A stretch of DNA of 64,000 nt from Streptomyces sp. ASQP_92 (GCF_025399895.1 NZ_JAODUA010000012.1:182403-246402); one strand, 5' to 3'. Counted from the first letter of the stretch, positions 37,872 to 46,243 are shown. The notes: generated by a model not told the origin, from the letters alone. Program-made: numbers and translations.

Positions 37872-39143
37872 GTGGCATCCACGGTCACTTCTGACAAGCG
37901 GCCCGGTTACGGGCAGCTTCTGCGCACACCCGGCGCACTGTCCTTCCTCCTGCCCGGCTTCGCCGCCCGGCAGCCCTTCGCGATGCTCACCATCGGCATC
38001 CTGCTCCTCGTGCAGCACACCACCGGCTCGTACGGCGGCGCCGGCGCCGTGGCCGCCTTCACCGGCGTGTCCATGGCCCTGTTCGCCCCGCAGAGCGGCA
38101 AGCTCGCCGACCGCTTCGGCCAGCGCGCCGTCCTGGTGCCCGGCGTCCTGGTGCACGCGGCCTCGGTGTCGACGCTGACCGCGCTCGCGCTGGCCGGCGC
38201 GCCCCTGTGGGCGCTGTTCATCGCCGCCGTGCCCACCGGCGCCTCCGTCCCGCAGGTCGGCCCCATGGTGCGGGCCCGCTGGGCGCACAAGCTGGACGGC
38301 TCGCCCCTGATGGCGACCGCCGCCGCCTTCGAGTCCGTGACCGACGAGTTCACCTTCGTCATCGGCCCGGTCCTCGCCACCGCCCTGTGCACCGGCGTGC
38401 ACCCGGCGGCCGGCCTGATCGCCGAAGCGTCGCTAACCCTGATCGGCGGCCTGCTGTTCGCCGCCCGGCGCACCACCCAGCCGCCGGTGCGCAGCGCCGC
38501 CGAACTGGAGCAGGCCGAGCACACCTCCGCGCTGTCCATCCCGGGCGTACGCGTCCTGGCGATGGCCTTCCTCGGCATCGGCGCGGTCTTCGGCGGCATG
38601 CAGGTTTCGCTCACCGCCTTCGCGGAAGAGATCGGCAACCCCGGCATCAACGGCGTCCTCTACGGCATCTTCGCCGCCGGAAACATGCTGGCGGGCATCG
38701 CCTGCGGCGCCATCGCCTGGAAGTCCGCGCCCCGCACCCGGCTGATCGCCGGCTACGCCGCGCTGACCCTGGCGGCCTCCGGACTGTGGGCGGCGCACTC
38801 CGCGCTGCTGCTCGGCGGCCTCGGCCTGCTCGTCGGCCTGTGCATCGCCCCGGCCCTGATCACCGGCTACACGCTGGTCGAGTCGCTGGTCCCGGCGACC
38901 TCCCGCACCGAGGCCTTCACCTGGCTGACCGGCGCGGTCGCCCTCGGCCAGGCGGCGGCCGTCACCGTCGCCGGCCGGCTGACCGACGCCCACGGTTCGA
39001 CCGCCGGGTTCCTGGTGCCGATGGGCGGCACCGCACTGGCCCTGGTGACCCTGCTGGCGCTGCGTTCGCGGCTCAGCCCGCGCCCGGCGGCACGTACCGT
39101 GGCGCGTGGCGTCGGTCACCGTGTTCCCGTCACGGTGGACTGA
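37872..39143 (+). CDS. MFS transporter
   Basis: A 12-helix major facilitator protein of about 423 residues from GTG 37872 (VASTVTSDKRPGYGQ), which has GGCAAGG upstream; the frame also opens at 37830 without a good site. The loop 2-3 motif appears as GKLADRFGQRAVLV. Helix 5 and the C-terminal half follow the drug/metabolite exporter pattern. The substrate cannot be read. It lies between the antiporter and the CIRCE-controlled fmdB gene, all on the plus strand. Confidence 0.88.
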   Translation: MASTVTSDKRPGYGQLLRTPGALSFLLPGFAARQPFAMLTIGILLLVQHTTGSYGGAGAVAAFTGVSMALFAPQSGKLADRFGQRAVLVPGVLVHAASVSTLTALALAGAPLWALFIAAVPTGASVPQVGPMVRARWAHKLDGSPLMATAAAFESVTDEFTFVIGPVLATALCTGVHPAAGLIAEASLTLIGGLLFAARRTTQPPVRSAAELEQAEHTSALSIPGVRVLAMAFLGIGAVFGGMQVSLTAFAEEIGNPGINGVLYGIFAAGNMLAGIACGAIAWKSAPRTRLIAGYAALTLAASGLWAAHSALLLGGLGLLVGLCIAPALITGYTLVESLVPATSRTEAFTWLTGAVALGQAAAVTVAGRLTDAHGSTAGFLVPMGGTALALVTLLALRSRLSPRPAARTVARGVGHRVPVTVD

Positions 39144-39173
39144 TTCCGGGGAATACGTCACTATGGACCGTCG

Positions 39174-39200
39174 TTAGCACTCATCGAGTGAGAGTGCCAG
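39174..39200 (+). promoter_or_regulatory. CIRCE element (HrcA operator)
   Basis: TTAGCACTC-N9-GAGTGCCAG at 39174-39200. The consensus is TTAGCACTC-N9-GAGTGCTAA: the left half is exact, the right half matches 7 of 9, and the spacing is exact. It ends 11 bp before the GTG of the FmdB-type gene, overlapping its ribosome-binding site (CAGGAGG), so HrcA would repress that gene under non-stress conditions. Confidence 0.85.
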
Positions 39201-39211
39201 GAGGAAGACAA

Positions 39212-39520
39212 GTGCCGACCTACCAGTACCAGTGCACCGAGTGCGGCGAGGGCCTCGAGGCGGTGCAGAAGTTCACCGATGACGCCCTGACCGTATGCCC
39301 GAACTGCGACGGACGCCTGAAGAAGGTGTTCTCGGCGGTCGGCATCGTTTTCAAGGGCTCCGGCTTCTACCGCAACGACAGCCGCGGATCGTCGTCGAGC
39401 AGTTCGCCCGCGTCGACGTCCTCGTCGACACCGAAGACATCATCGGCCTCGGAGTCCAAGCCGGCCGCCTCGGCGTCGAGCTCCGGCTCGTCCTCGTCGA
39501 GCGCCAGCCCGGCCGCCTGA
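39212..39520 (+). CDS. FmdB/Ruc-type zinc-ribbon protein (redox-regulated chaperone candidate)
   Basis: A 102-residue protein from GTG 39212. PTYQYQCTECGEGLEAVQKF and CPNCDGRLKKVF give the C-x2-C...C-x2-C zinc ribbon of the FmdB family. Residues of about 55-102 are a disordered Ser/Ala/Pro/Lys tail. Mycobacterium tuberculosis Rv0991c (Ruc) has the same layout and lies next to the cycloligase and galU genes; it was described as a chaperone activated by oxidation of its Cys residues. The CIRCE element directly upstream supports a heat-shock role here. The wide gene context also matches. Whether this protein has chaperone activity is inference. Confidence 0.88.
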   Translation: MPTYQYQCTECGEGLEAVQKFTDDALTVCPNCDGRLKKVFSAVGIVFKGSGFYRNDSRGSSSSSSPASTSSSTPKTSSASESKPAASASSSGSSSSSASPAA

Positions 39521-39533
39521 CCCAGCCTCGCGC

Positions 39534-39565
39534 AGAGCCCCCGTCGTCCCCACGGCGGGGGCTCT
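39534..39565 (+). terminator. Terminator after fmdB/ruc
   Basis: AGAGCCCCCG pairs with CGGGGGCTCT over a 12-nt loop. It starts 13 bp after the stop codon. Confidence 0.8.
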
Positions 39566-39596
39566 GGCGTTGGCGGCCACGGTTAGTGTGACCGCC

Positions 39597-40430
39597 ATGG
39601 TTAACGCAGAGATCGGCGTCATCGGCGGCTCGGGGTTCTACTCCTTTCTGGAGGACGTCACCGAGATCCAGGTGGACACCCCGTACGGCTCCCCCAGCGA
39701 TTCCCTCTTCCTCGGCGAGCTCGCCGGCCGGCGGGTCGCCTTCCTGCCCCGCCACGGCCGCGGCCACCACCTGCCCCCGCACCGCATCAACTACCGCGCC
39801 AACCTGTGGGCACTGCGGTCGGTGGGGGTGCGCCAGGTGCTCGGCCCGTGCGCGGTGGGCGGCCTGCGCCCGGAGTACGGGCCGGGCACCCTGCTCGTCC
39901 CCGACCAGCTGGTGGACCGTACGAAGGCACGCGCCCAGACCTACTTCGACGGGCTGCCCCTGCCCGACGGCACCATCCCCAACGTCGTGCACACCACGTT
40001 CGCCGACCCGTACTGCCCCAACGGCCGCAAGGTCGCCCTGGCCGCGGCCGACGGGCGCGGCTGGCCGGCCGTGGACGGCGGCACGATGGTCGTCATCGAG
40101 GGCCCCCGCTTCTCCACCCGCGCCGAGTCGCGGTGGCACGCGGCGATGGGCGGTTCCGTGGTCGGCATGACGGGCCACCCCGAGGCCGTACTCGCCCGCG
40201 AACTCGGGCTCTGCTACACCTCGTTGACCCTGGTCACCGACCTGGACGCGGGCGCCGAGACGGGCGAGGGCGTCTCGCACACCGAGGTCCTGAAGGTGTT
40301 CGGCCAGAACGTGGCGCGCCTGCGCGAGGTGCTCTTCGACGCGGTCGAGGCCCTTCCGTCCACCGAGGACCGCGACTGCCTGTGCGGCCACGCGCACGAG
40401 GGCTGGGACCTGGGTATCGAACTGCCGTGA
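39597..40430 (+). CDS. mtnP: S-methyl-5'-thioadenosine phosphorylase
   Basis: A 277-residue purine-nucleoside-phosphorylase-fold enzyme. IGVIGGSGFY is the phosphate loop, RHGRGHHLPPHRINYRANLWAL the MTAP/PNP signature, and GGTMVVIEGPRFSTRAES the purine and ribose site. The reaction splits methylthioadenosine with phosphate to adenine and methylthioribose-1-phosphate, for methionine salvage. ATG 39597 (MVNAEIGVIGG) is taken rather than the upstream in-frame starts. Some family members act on other 6-oxopurines, so substrate choice is not certain. Confidence 0.9.
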   Translation: MVNAEIGVIGGSGFYSFLEDVTEIQVDTPYGSPSDSLFLGELAGRRVAFLPRHGRGHHLPPHRINYRANLWALRSVGVRQVLGPCAVGGLRPEYGPGTLLVPDQLVDRTKARAQTYFDGLPLPDGTIPNVVHTTFADPYCPNGRKVALAAADGRGWPAVDGGTMVVIEGPRFSTRAESRWHAAMGGSVVGMTGHPEAVLARELGLCYTSLTLVTDLDAGAETGEGVSHTEVLKVFGQNVARLREVLFDAVEALPSTEDRDCLCGHAHEGWDLGIELP

Positions 40431-40483
40431 GGGCGGCGGAGGGTGCGGCGGGTGTCGCTCGGGGGGCGACGGGGGATCGCCCA

Positions 40484-40530
40484 GGGACGGCCGGGTGATC
40501 GACCCGGGGACGGCCGGGGGGATCGACCCG
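40484..40530. repeat. Direct repeat with hairpin potential after mtnP
   Basis: Two adjacent copies of GGGACGGCCGGG-(T/GG)GATCGACCCG (40484-40506 and 40507-40530). The first contains CGGGT-GATCG-ACCCG, a short stem-loop. It may serve as terminator of mtnP. Confidence 0.5.
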
Positions 40531-40582
40531 GGGGCCGGAAAAGAGCTGATGGGGGGCTGAACACCCCTTCCGGGTGAGCGAG

Positions 40583-40591
40583 TTATCCACA
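40583..40591 (+). other. Perfect DnaA box sequence
   Basis: TTATCCACA, the strict DnaA box, sits 92 bp ahead of the SAF-domain gene. A second weaker match (CCTCCACAG) follows at about 40602. An isolated box can be a DnaA-responsive control site, but chance is possible. Confidence 0.35.
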
Positions 40592-40682
40592 TCCGGGCCG
40601 TCCTCCACAGGCCCCGGCGAAATCCCTCGGGGCAGGGGATCGTGAGGAGCGTCCGAGCAGCACAGGCACTCCACGATCGGTA

Positions 40683-41258
40683 GTGGTCACCATGTCCGCA
40701 CGCCCCGCCGCCTCCGCGGCTTCCCCCGCTCCTCGCCCGCTCCCCTATCTGCCTCCCGTGCCCGCACCCGAGCCGGGCGGGGTGCCGTTCTTCCCTCCGC
40801 TGCGGGTGCGCGGTGGACGGCACGGGCTGCGCCGCGCGATGCGCAGGCGACGGCGGGCGGTGGCCGCCGGGCTCGCCGTCACGGCTGCCGCCCTCGCGGT
40901 CTCCAGCCCGCAGGCGGCCGAACGTACGCACCCGGCCGTGCCCCCCGCGCCGCACGAACGGCCACCCGCGCGGGAGTCCGCGATGGTGTCGGCGCCGGTA
41001 CGGATCGCGGACGCGGAAACCGTGCGGCTGCTGAGGCCCGGCGACCGGGTCGACGTAATCGCGTCCGCCAACTCGCCCACGGCGGGCACCGGTGAGGCGC
41101 GCGTGCTGGCAACGGGCGCCAGGGTCACGGGAGTTCCGGGGCCACGCGACGCGTCGCCGGAGGCGGGAGCGCTCGTCGTCCTCGCCGTGCCGCGCGAGAC
41201 CGCCCGGACGCTGGTCGGCGCGGGTTCCTCCGCACGGCTCGCGGTGACCCTGTGTTGA
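40683..41258 (+). CDS. SAF-domain protein (RcpC/CpaB-like)
   Basis: A 191-residue protein. A Pro-rich N-terminus and a poly-Arg stretch (RRAMRRRRRAVAA) precede one hydrophobic helix (residues of about 62-78), then an extracytoplasmic domain. VRIADAETVRLLRPGDRVDVIA and LATGARVTGVPG resemble the SAF/RcpC domain of Flp-pilus assembly CpaB proteins. No other pilus genes are adjacent. The start may be GTG 40683 or ATG 40692. It shares direction with mscL, with 123 bp between. Confidence 0.8.
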   Translation: MVTMSARPAASAASPAPRPLPYLPPVPAPEPGGVPFFPPLRVRGGRHGLRRAMRRRRRAVAAGLAVTAAALAVSSPQAAERTHPAVPPAPHERPPARESAMVSAPVRIADAETVRLLRPGDRVDVIASANSPTAGTGEARVLATGARVTGVPGPRDASPEAGALVVLAVPRETARTLVGAGSSARLAVTLC

Positions 41259-41381
41259 TTCGCACGCAGGGACGGTCAAGTCATCAGTTCGCGTGCCCGG
41301 ATTGGACAGCGCGTCCCCGTCCTGTCCAAGGTGGCGCAGGAGTTCGCTCCGTCCCCTGCACATGCGAAGAAAGGCTCATTG

Positions 41382-41903
41382 GTGAGCGAGGACAAGACAG
41401 GTGTGATGGCCGGCTTCAAGGCCTTCTTGATGCGCGGAAATGTGATCGACCTGGCCGTCGCCGTGGTGATCGGTGCCGCGTTCACCAACATCGTGAACTC
41501 GGTCGTGAAGGGCGTGATCAACCCGCTGGTCGGCGCGTTCGGCACGAAGGACCTGGAGAGCTACAGCTCCTGCCTCAAGGGTCCCTGCAGGGCCGACTCG
41601 GGCATCCAGATCCTCTGGGGCGGGGTGCTCAGCGCCCTGCTGAGCTTCCTCATCACCGCGGCCGTCGTGTACTTCCTGATGGTGCTGCCCATGGCCAAGA
41701 TCCTGGCGAGGCGGGCCGCGCACGACAAGGCCAAGGAGGGGGTGCGCGAGACGATGGAGGTCAGCGAGCTGGAGGTGCTCAAGGAGATCCGCGACCTCCT
41801 CGTCACCCAGCGCGGCCCGGGCACGGGCTCCGGCCCCGGTCTGGGATCGGGTCCCGGCATGGGCTCTGGCCCCGGCACCGGCGCGGGTCCCGCGGGGTTC
41901 TAG
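41382..41903 (+). CDS. mscL: Large-conductance mechanosensitive channel MscL
   Basis: A 173-residue inner-membrane pore that opens on osmotic downshock. GFKAFLMRGNVIDLAVAVVIGAAFTNIVNSVV is the N-terminal amphipathic helix and TM1 gate. TM2 is SALLSFLITAAVVYFLMVLP, and the cytoplasmic helix carries the charged EVLKEIRDLL. The tail is an unusual Gly/Pro repeat (GPGTGSGPGLGSGPGMGSG...). GTG 41382 has GAAAGG at proper spacing; the open frame back to 41331 is not needed. Stop is 16 bp from the convergent small gene. Confidence 0.93.
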   Translation: MSEDKTGVMAGFKAFLMRGNVIDLAVAVVIGAAFTNIVNSVVKGVINPLVGAFGTKDLESYSSCLKGPCRADSGIQILWGGVLSALLSFLITAAVVYFLMVLPMAKILARRAAHDKAKEGVRETMEVSELEVLKEIRDLLVTQRGPGTGSGPGLGSGPGMGSGPGTGAGPAGF

Positions 41904-41919
41904 CGCTGTCGCGTACGGC

Positions 41920-42183
41920 TCAGATGTGGTGGGGCGGCTTCTCGTCGAGGAAGCGGGCCAAATCCCCGGCGCTGTCGGCGGACGCGGGACGCTCGCCCCA
42001 CCCGCGGTCGGTGTCGTCCGCCGACTGCTGGTCCAGCGGATCGTCGAAGACCAGCCGCGGCTTCGCTTTCGCCTCGGGCTTCGGCCGCACGGCCTCCTCG
42101 CGCTGCTGCTCGGCCTGCTTCTCGACCGGCTCGTCGGGCGCTGCTGCCGGGTCGTGCGGTCCGGGGGTGGGGGCGGTGCTCAT
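41920..42183 (-). CDS. Small acidic hypothetical protein
   Basis: An 87-residue soluble protein rich in Glu, Asp, Pro and Ala. The C-terminal half RLVFDDPLDQQSADDTDRGWGERPA...DLARFLDEKPPHHI looks like the conserved part. There are no known motifs, no Cys and no membrane segment. It lies after the Rieske-operon membrane gene with a 52-bp gap on the same strand and may be the last gene of that operon. Function unknown. Confidence 0.7.
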   Translation of the reverse strand: MSTAPTPGPHDPAAAPDEPVEKQAEQQREEAVRPKPEAKAKPRLVFDDPLDQQSADDTDRGWGERPASADSAGDLARFLDEKPPHHI

Positions 42184-42235
42184 GCCTCCAGGGTACGGCC
42201 GCGGGCGGGCGGCCCACGCGGCGCGGGCGGCGAGG

Positions 42236-42685
42236 TCAGCGGTCCTTGGGGTCGAGTGCCCACAGGCCCAGGACCACGAGGAACGACAGACACAGAAATC
42301 CCGCCCCCCACCAGGCGGTGCCGGTGTTGCCCCGCATCCACTCGTTGACCACCACGGTCAGGCCCCACAGCTGGCCGATGACCACGGTGATGGCGAGGGT
42401 GAGGCGGGCCGTCAGCTTCGAGGAACGCTCCGGCTCCTGCTCCGTGCCGGCACCCGGCCCGGGCCCGGTGTGCCGGACCCGGGGGTCGCCGTACCCACTG
42501 GTCGCGCGGATCTGCGGATACCGCTCATGGACCGGCCGGTTCAGCCGGGGCTGTACGGAGCCGGGGGTGTAGGCGGGCCGCGCCTCACCCGCGAGGCCCT
42601 CGCCCGGGCCGAAGCTCCCGCCCGCCTGGGGCGTGCCGTCGCGGCCGGGAGCGCCGCCGGGGGGCGTGTTTCCCTCGGTGCTCAT
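42236..42685 (-). CDS. Small membrane protein coupled to the Rieske gene
   Basis: A 149-residue protein. The first 80 residues are disordered and Pro/Gly-rich. Two membrane helices follow: LTLAITVVIGQLWGLTVVVNEW and WWGAGFLCLSFLVVLGLWAL, ending in DPKDR. ATG 42685 overlaps the Rieske stop codon (ATGA), so it belongs to the Mo/Fe-S oxidoreductase operon. It could be a small anchor or assembly subunit, but no family is recognised. Confidence 0.78.
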   Translation of the reverse strand: MSTEGNTPPGGAPGRDGTPQAGGSFGPGEGLAGEARPAYTPGSVQPRLNRPVHERYPQIRATSGYGDPRVRHTGPGPGAGTEQEPERSSKLTARLTLAITVVIGQLWGLTVVVNEWMRGNTGTAWWGAGFLCLSFLVVLGLWALDPKDR

Positions 42686-43335
42686 GTCCGCTCGCTCCTC
42701 TCGACCGCCTTGGCTTCCGCGGCGGGGCAGCCCCTACGGGCCGCCATGTCCGGCCGCTTGTCCGCGAATTGGCGGCACATGGCGTCCTTGACGCTCTCAC
42801 CGGAGCGCGCCGTGGCCACCGCCCAGACGCTTCCGTCGGCCTCCTCGGCCAGGAGCACCTTCGGCAGCGGGCGCGGCGGCGGGCCGGCGGTCACCTCACC
42901 GGTGCGGGCGTCGAAGACCCCCTCGTGGCACGGGCAGTACAGCTCGCCCTCGGTGCCTCGGTCCTCGCGCCACAGCACCCCGCAGGCCAGATGCGTACAG
43001 ACCGCGGAGTAGCCGACGAGGGTGCCGTCCTTGAGGCGGACGGCGACGGCGCGGTCGTCCTCGTCGGGGAAGCGGAAGGCGACGGACTCGCCGGGGGCGA
43101 GGACGGCTGCGACGCGCTTGCGGTCGGGCGGCCCGTCGCTGTCACCGTGGCGGTGCAGCACGCCCCCGGCCACGGCGAGCCCGCCGACCGCGAGGCCGCC
43201 CGACACGGTGGCGACGATGCGCAGATAGTCACGGCGGGTGGTCAGGGAGTCGGCGGCGATGCGGTCGTGGAGCGCGTCCCGGGCGGGGTCCGCGTCCGGT
43301 TCGGGCGCGGCGGGCGACTGGTCGGTGACGCTCAT
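42682..43335 (-). CDS. Rieske [2Fe-2S] protein with Tat-type signal anchor
   Basis: A 217-residue iron-sulfur protein. TTRRDYLRIVATVSGG is a twin-arginine motif at about residue 33, followed by a hydrophobic helix (VSGGLAVGGLAVAGGVL). The Rieske domain has both cluster-binding loops: CTHLACGVLW and CPCHEGVFD. An extra C-terminal segment carries DAMCRQFADKRPDMAARRGCPAAE with two more Cys. It is coupled to the ferredoxin gene upstream and to a small membrane gene downstream by 4-bp overlaps. It probably moves electrons between the cytochrome b subunit and the Mo/Fe-S core, but its side of the membrane is unclear. Confidence 0.9.
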   Translation of the reverse strand: MSVTDQSPAAPEPDADPARDALHDRIAADSLTTRRDYLRIVATVSGGLAVGGLAVAGGVLHRHGDSDGPPDRKRVAAVLAPGESVAFRFPDEDDRAVAVRLKDGTLVGYSAVCTHLACGVLWREDRGTEGELYCPCHEGVFDARTGEVTAGPPPRPLPKVLLAEEADGSVWAVATARSGESVKDAMCRQFADKRPDMAARRGCPAAEAKAVERSERT

Positions 43336-43934
43336 CGGGTGACGTCCTTCCCGTTGACCTCGACGATCGGGAGACCTCCGGGCACCGGCCACTGGACCTT
43401 GTCGGCGGGCACGACCATGGCCACGCCGGTGGAGACGACGACATCGCCGAACGTGAAGGAGTCGGCGACCTGGACCCCGGGGCGCTCCGCGCGGAGCTCC
43501 TCGACGGTCCCGTAGAACAGCGCACCGGTCGGACAGACCGTGGCGCACATGGGGGCCAGACCGTAGGCGGTGCGGTCGTAGCAGAGGTTGCACTTCAGCT
43601 GGAGCTTCGCCTGGAGGTCGATCTTCGGTACGCCGAAGGGGCAGGCGTTGACGCAGTTCGCGCAGCCGATGCAGCGGGTGGTGTCGGCCTGCTGCACCAC
43701 ACCGTCCGCGGTCACCAGGATCGCGTCCGCCGGACACACCTCGGCGCACGGGGCGACCGGGTCCTCGCAGTGCATACAGACGGTCGGGAGGGAGGCGACG
43801 GAATGACCTTCGTCGGGATAGTCGAGATGGATCATGGACTTGCCGCGGTGCGAGTCACACTCGCGGCAGGCGGACACACAGGCCTGGCAGCCGATGCAGC
43901 GCCCCGGGTCGATGAAGATCGTTCTGCCCATCAT
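43332..43934 (-). CDS. Four-cluster [4Fe-4S] electron-transfer subunit (DmsB/PsrB-like)
   Basis: A 200-residue ferredoxin-type subunit. Four Cys groups can hold four [4Fe-4S] clusters: CIGCQACVSACRECD, CMHCEDPVAPCAEVCP, CIGCANCVNACPFG and CNLCYDRTAYGLAPMCATVCP. That layout is typical of the electron-transfer subunit of DMSO-reductase-family complexes, and it has no signal peptide. Start ATG 43934 (or the adjacent ATG 43931) is 9 bp after the catalytic subunit's stop. It would pass electrons between the Mo site and the membrane subunits. Confidence 0.92.
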   Translation of the reverse strand: MMGRTIFIDPGRCIGCQACVSACRECDSHRGKSMIHLDYPDEGHSVASLPTVCMHCEDPVAPCAEVCPADAILVTADGVVQQADTTRCIGCANCVNACPFGVPKIDLQAKLQLKCNLCYDRTAYGLAPMCATVCPTGALFYGTVEELRAERPGVQVADSFTFGDVVVSTGVAMVVPADKVQWPVPGGLPIVEVNGKDVTR

Positions 43935-43942
43935 GGCGGGCG

Positions 43943-46243
43943 TCAGCTCCTCTCCGCGGTGCCACGGCCCTGCGGGGACGTGGGCGGCAGGGGGTCGGTG
44001 CGCGAGACCTGCGTCGCCGGGTACGCCTGGTGTCCCGGCGCGGTCGGCGGCGCCGGCACCTCGTCGATCCGCTCCGCCGCCTCGATACGGCAGGCGCACA
44101 CCTTGTACTCGGGGATCTTGGACCGGGGGTCGAGGGCATCGATGGTGAGCGCGTTGGCGGCCGTCGGAACGGGCCAGTGGTACGGGATGAACACGGTGTC
44201 GGGACGGATCGCCTCGGTGACCAGGGCCGGGAACACCTCACTGCCCCGCCGGGTCACCACCCGCACCGGGTCGCCGTTGCGGAAGCCGTGCGAGGGATGG
44301 ACCTCCACCCAGGGCCGCGGTGTCTGCTCGACGAGCGCCCCGAGCCGGCGGGTCTGGTTGCCCGACAGGAAGTGCGCCACCGTACGGCCCGTCGTCAGCG
44401 ACATCGGATGCTCTTCGTCGTACGGGTCCATCGGCGGATGCCACTCGACCACCTGCATATGGATCTTGCCGTCCGGGTGGGCGGTCCGGCCGCCCTCGAA
44501 CAGGCGGGGCGTGCCCGGATGGTCGGTGGAGGGGCACGGCCAGGCGATACCCCCGGTCTCCTCCAGCCGCTCGTAGGTGATGCCGTAATAGTCGTTGACC
44601 GTTCCGGCCGACGCGATGCGCAACTCGTCGAACACCTCGCGCGAACCCGCGTAGTCGAACTTGTCGCCCACGCCCAGGCGCTGGGCCAGCTGGCACATCA
44701 CCCAGGTGTCGGTACGCACCCCGGCGGGCGGCTCCTGCGCCTTGTTGTGCTTGACCACCCTGGCCTCGGCGTTGGCCATCACCCCCTCGTCCTCGGCCCA
44801 GGTGGTGACCGGAAAGACGACATGCGCGTTCGTCGCCGTCTCGGAAAGGAAGAAGTCGAATTGAGCGTGGAACTCCAGAGCGTCGTAACCCGACTTGACC
44901 GTCGCGTAGTTGGGGAGCGAGACGAACGGGTTGTTGCAGATGCCGATCAGGCCGCGGATCTCCTCGCGCTGCATCTGCCAGACCATTTCCATCATCGAGG
45001 TTCCCGCGGGCGGCAGTTCGGGCTCCTCGATCCCCCAGATCTCACAGATCTGCCGCCGGTGCTCCGGATTGGAGATGGAACGCCCGCCGGGCAGCAGGTC
45101 CGACTTCTGCCCGTGCTCACGTCCGCCCTGGCCGTTGCCCTGGCCGGTGATGGTGCCGTAACCGGCGCCCGGCTTGCCGAGATTGCCGGTCGCCGTGCAC
45201 AGGTTGATGACGGTCAGACAGTTCTCGACGCCCTGCGAATGGTGCTCGATGCCCCGGGCGTGCCAGGCCATCGCCCGATTGGCGCCCGCGAAGGCCCGGG
45301 CGACCTGGACGACCTGGGAGGCGGGAATCCCGCAGATCTCGGCTGCCACCTCCGGCGTGACGTCGGCTACGGAGGCCCGCACCTCGTCCCAGCCGGTGGT
45401 GTGCTCGGCCACGAACTCCTTGTCGACGAGGTTCTCCTGGATGACCACGTTCAGGACCGCGTTGAAGAAGGCAGCGTCCGTGCCCGGGCGGAGAGCCACA
45501 TGGATGTCGGCGGTGCGCGCGATCGCCGTCTCCCGCGGGTCGATCACGATGAGACTGGCCCCCCGGTCCCGGGCGCCCCACAGGTACTGGGTCATGACCG
45601 GGAAGCACTCCCCCACGTTCGACCCGGCGATCAGCAGGCAGTCGCTGAGCAGGATGTCGGAGAACGGGTTGCCCGCCCGGTCGATGCCGAAGGCGAGCTT
45701 GTTCGCGCCCGCCGCCGACACCATGCACAGGCGGCCGTTGTAGTCGACGTGCCGCGTCTTGAGGGCGACCCGAGCGAACTTGCCGACCAGGTACGTCTTC
45801 TCCGAGAACAGGCTCGCCCCGCCGAGCAGCCCGAACGCGTCATTGCCGTGCGCACCCTGGATGCGGCGGATCTCGGCGACCGTGAAGTCGAGCGCCTCCT
45901 CCCAGGATGCCTCCCGGAACGGCTCGTCGCGGGAGCGGCGCATCAACGGGGCGGTCAGCCGGTCGGGGTGATTGACCTGCTGGTAGGCGTTGATGCCCTT
46001 GGGGCACAGCCGCATCCGGTTGATGTCGTGGTTGCGGGGCTCGACCCCGAACACCTTGCCCGCCCGGTCGACCCGCAGATACATGCCGCACTGCACCCCG
46101 CAGAAGCAGCAGTGGGTGGGTACGAGGGTCTCGCCGTTCTGGTCGGCGTGCCACTGGTCGGCCGGAATCCCGCCGGCGTCCCGGAAGTTGCGGGTGCCGG
46201 GCGGGGCGATCGAAGGGTCGAGTGGAGGGGGCACGCTGCTCAC
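43943..46243 (-). CDS. Molybdopterin-dependent oxidoreductase (nitrate reductase/formate dehydrogenase-like)
   Basis: A 766-residue catalytic subunit of the DMSO reductase family. The N-terminal cluster motif is C-x2-C-x3-C (CCFCGVQC, near residue 45), with LCPKG as the fourth ligand. The Mo ligand region is NGRLCMVSAAGANKLAFG, where Cys matches Nas/Nap nitrate reductases rather than the selenocysteine-type FDH. Molybdopterin-binding segments include LIAGSNVGECFPVM, GQGNGQGGREHGQK and SLTTGRTVAHFLSGNQTRR. There is no Tat signal, so it is cytoplasmic. Family membership is certain; nitrate reduction versus formate oxidation is open. Neighbouring pyruvate formate-lyase and NarK make both plausible. 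Coupled by GTGA to the cytochrome b subunit. Confidence 0.92.
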   Translation of the reverse strand: MSSVPPPLDPSIAPPGTRNFRDAGGIPADQWHADQNGETLVPTHCCFCGVQCGMYLRVDRAGKVFGVEPRNHDINRMRLCPKGINAYQQVNHPDRLTAPLMRRSRDEPFREASWEEALDFTVAEIRRIQGAHGNDAFGLLGGASLFSEKTYLVGKFARVALKTRHVDYNGRLCMVSAAGANKLAFGIDRAGNPFSDILLSDCLLIAGSNVGECFPVMTQYLWGARDRGASLIVIDPRETAIARTADIHVALRPGTDAAFFNAVLNVVIQENLVDKEFVAEHTTGWDEVRASVADVTPEVAAEICGIPASQVVQVARAFAGANRAMAWHARGIEHHSQGVENCLTVINLCTATGNLGKPGAGYGTITGQGNGQGGREHGQKSDLLPGGRSISNPEHRRQICEIWGIEEPELPPAGTSMMEMVWQMQREEIRGLIGICNNPFVSLPNYATVKSGYDALEFHAQFDFFLSETATNAHVVFPVTTWAEDEGVMANAEARVVKHNKAQEPPAGVRTDTWVMCQLAQRLGVGDKFDYAGSREVFDELRIASAGTVNDYYGITYERLEETGGIAWPCPSTDHPGTPRLFEGGRTAHPDGKIHMQVVEWHPPMDPYDEEHPMSLTTGRTVAHFLSGNQTRRLGALVEQTPRPWVEVHPSHGFRNGDPVRVVTRRGSEVFPALVTEAIRPDTVFIPYHWPVPTAANALTIDALDPRSKIPEYKVCACRIEAAERIDEVPAPPTAPGHQAYPATQVSRTDPLPPTSPQGRGTAERS

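Noticed and set aside
42682..46243. Calling the Mo subunit a formate dehydrogenase outright
   Set aside because: The Mo-ligand region RLCMVSA resembles nitrate reductases, and the neighbours support both functions, so the name is left open.
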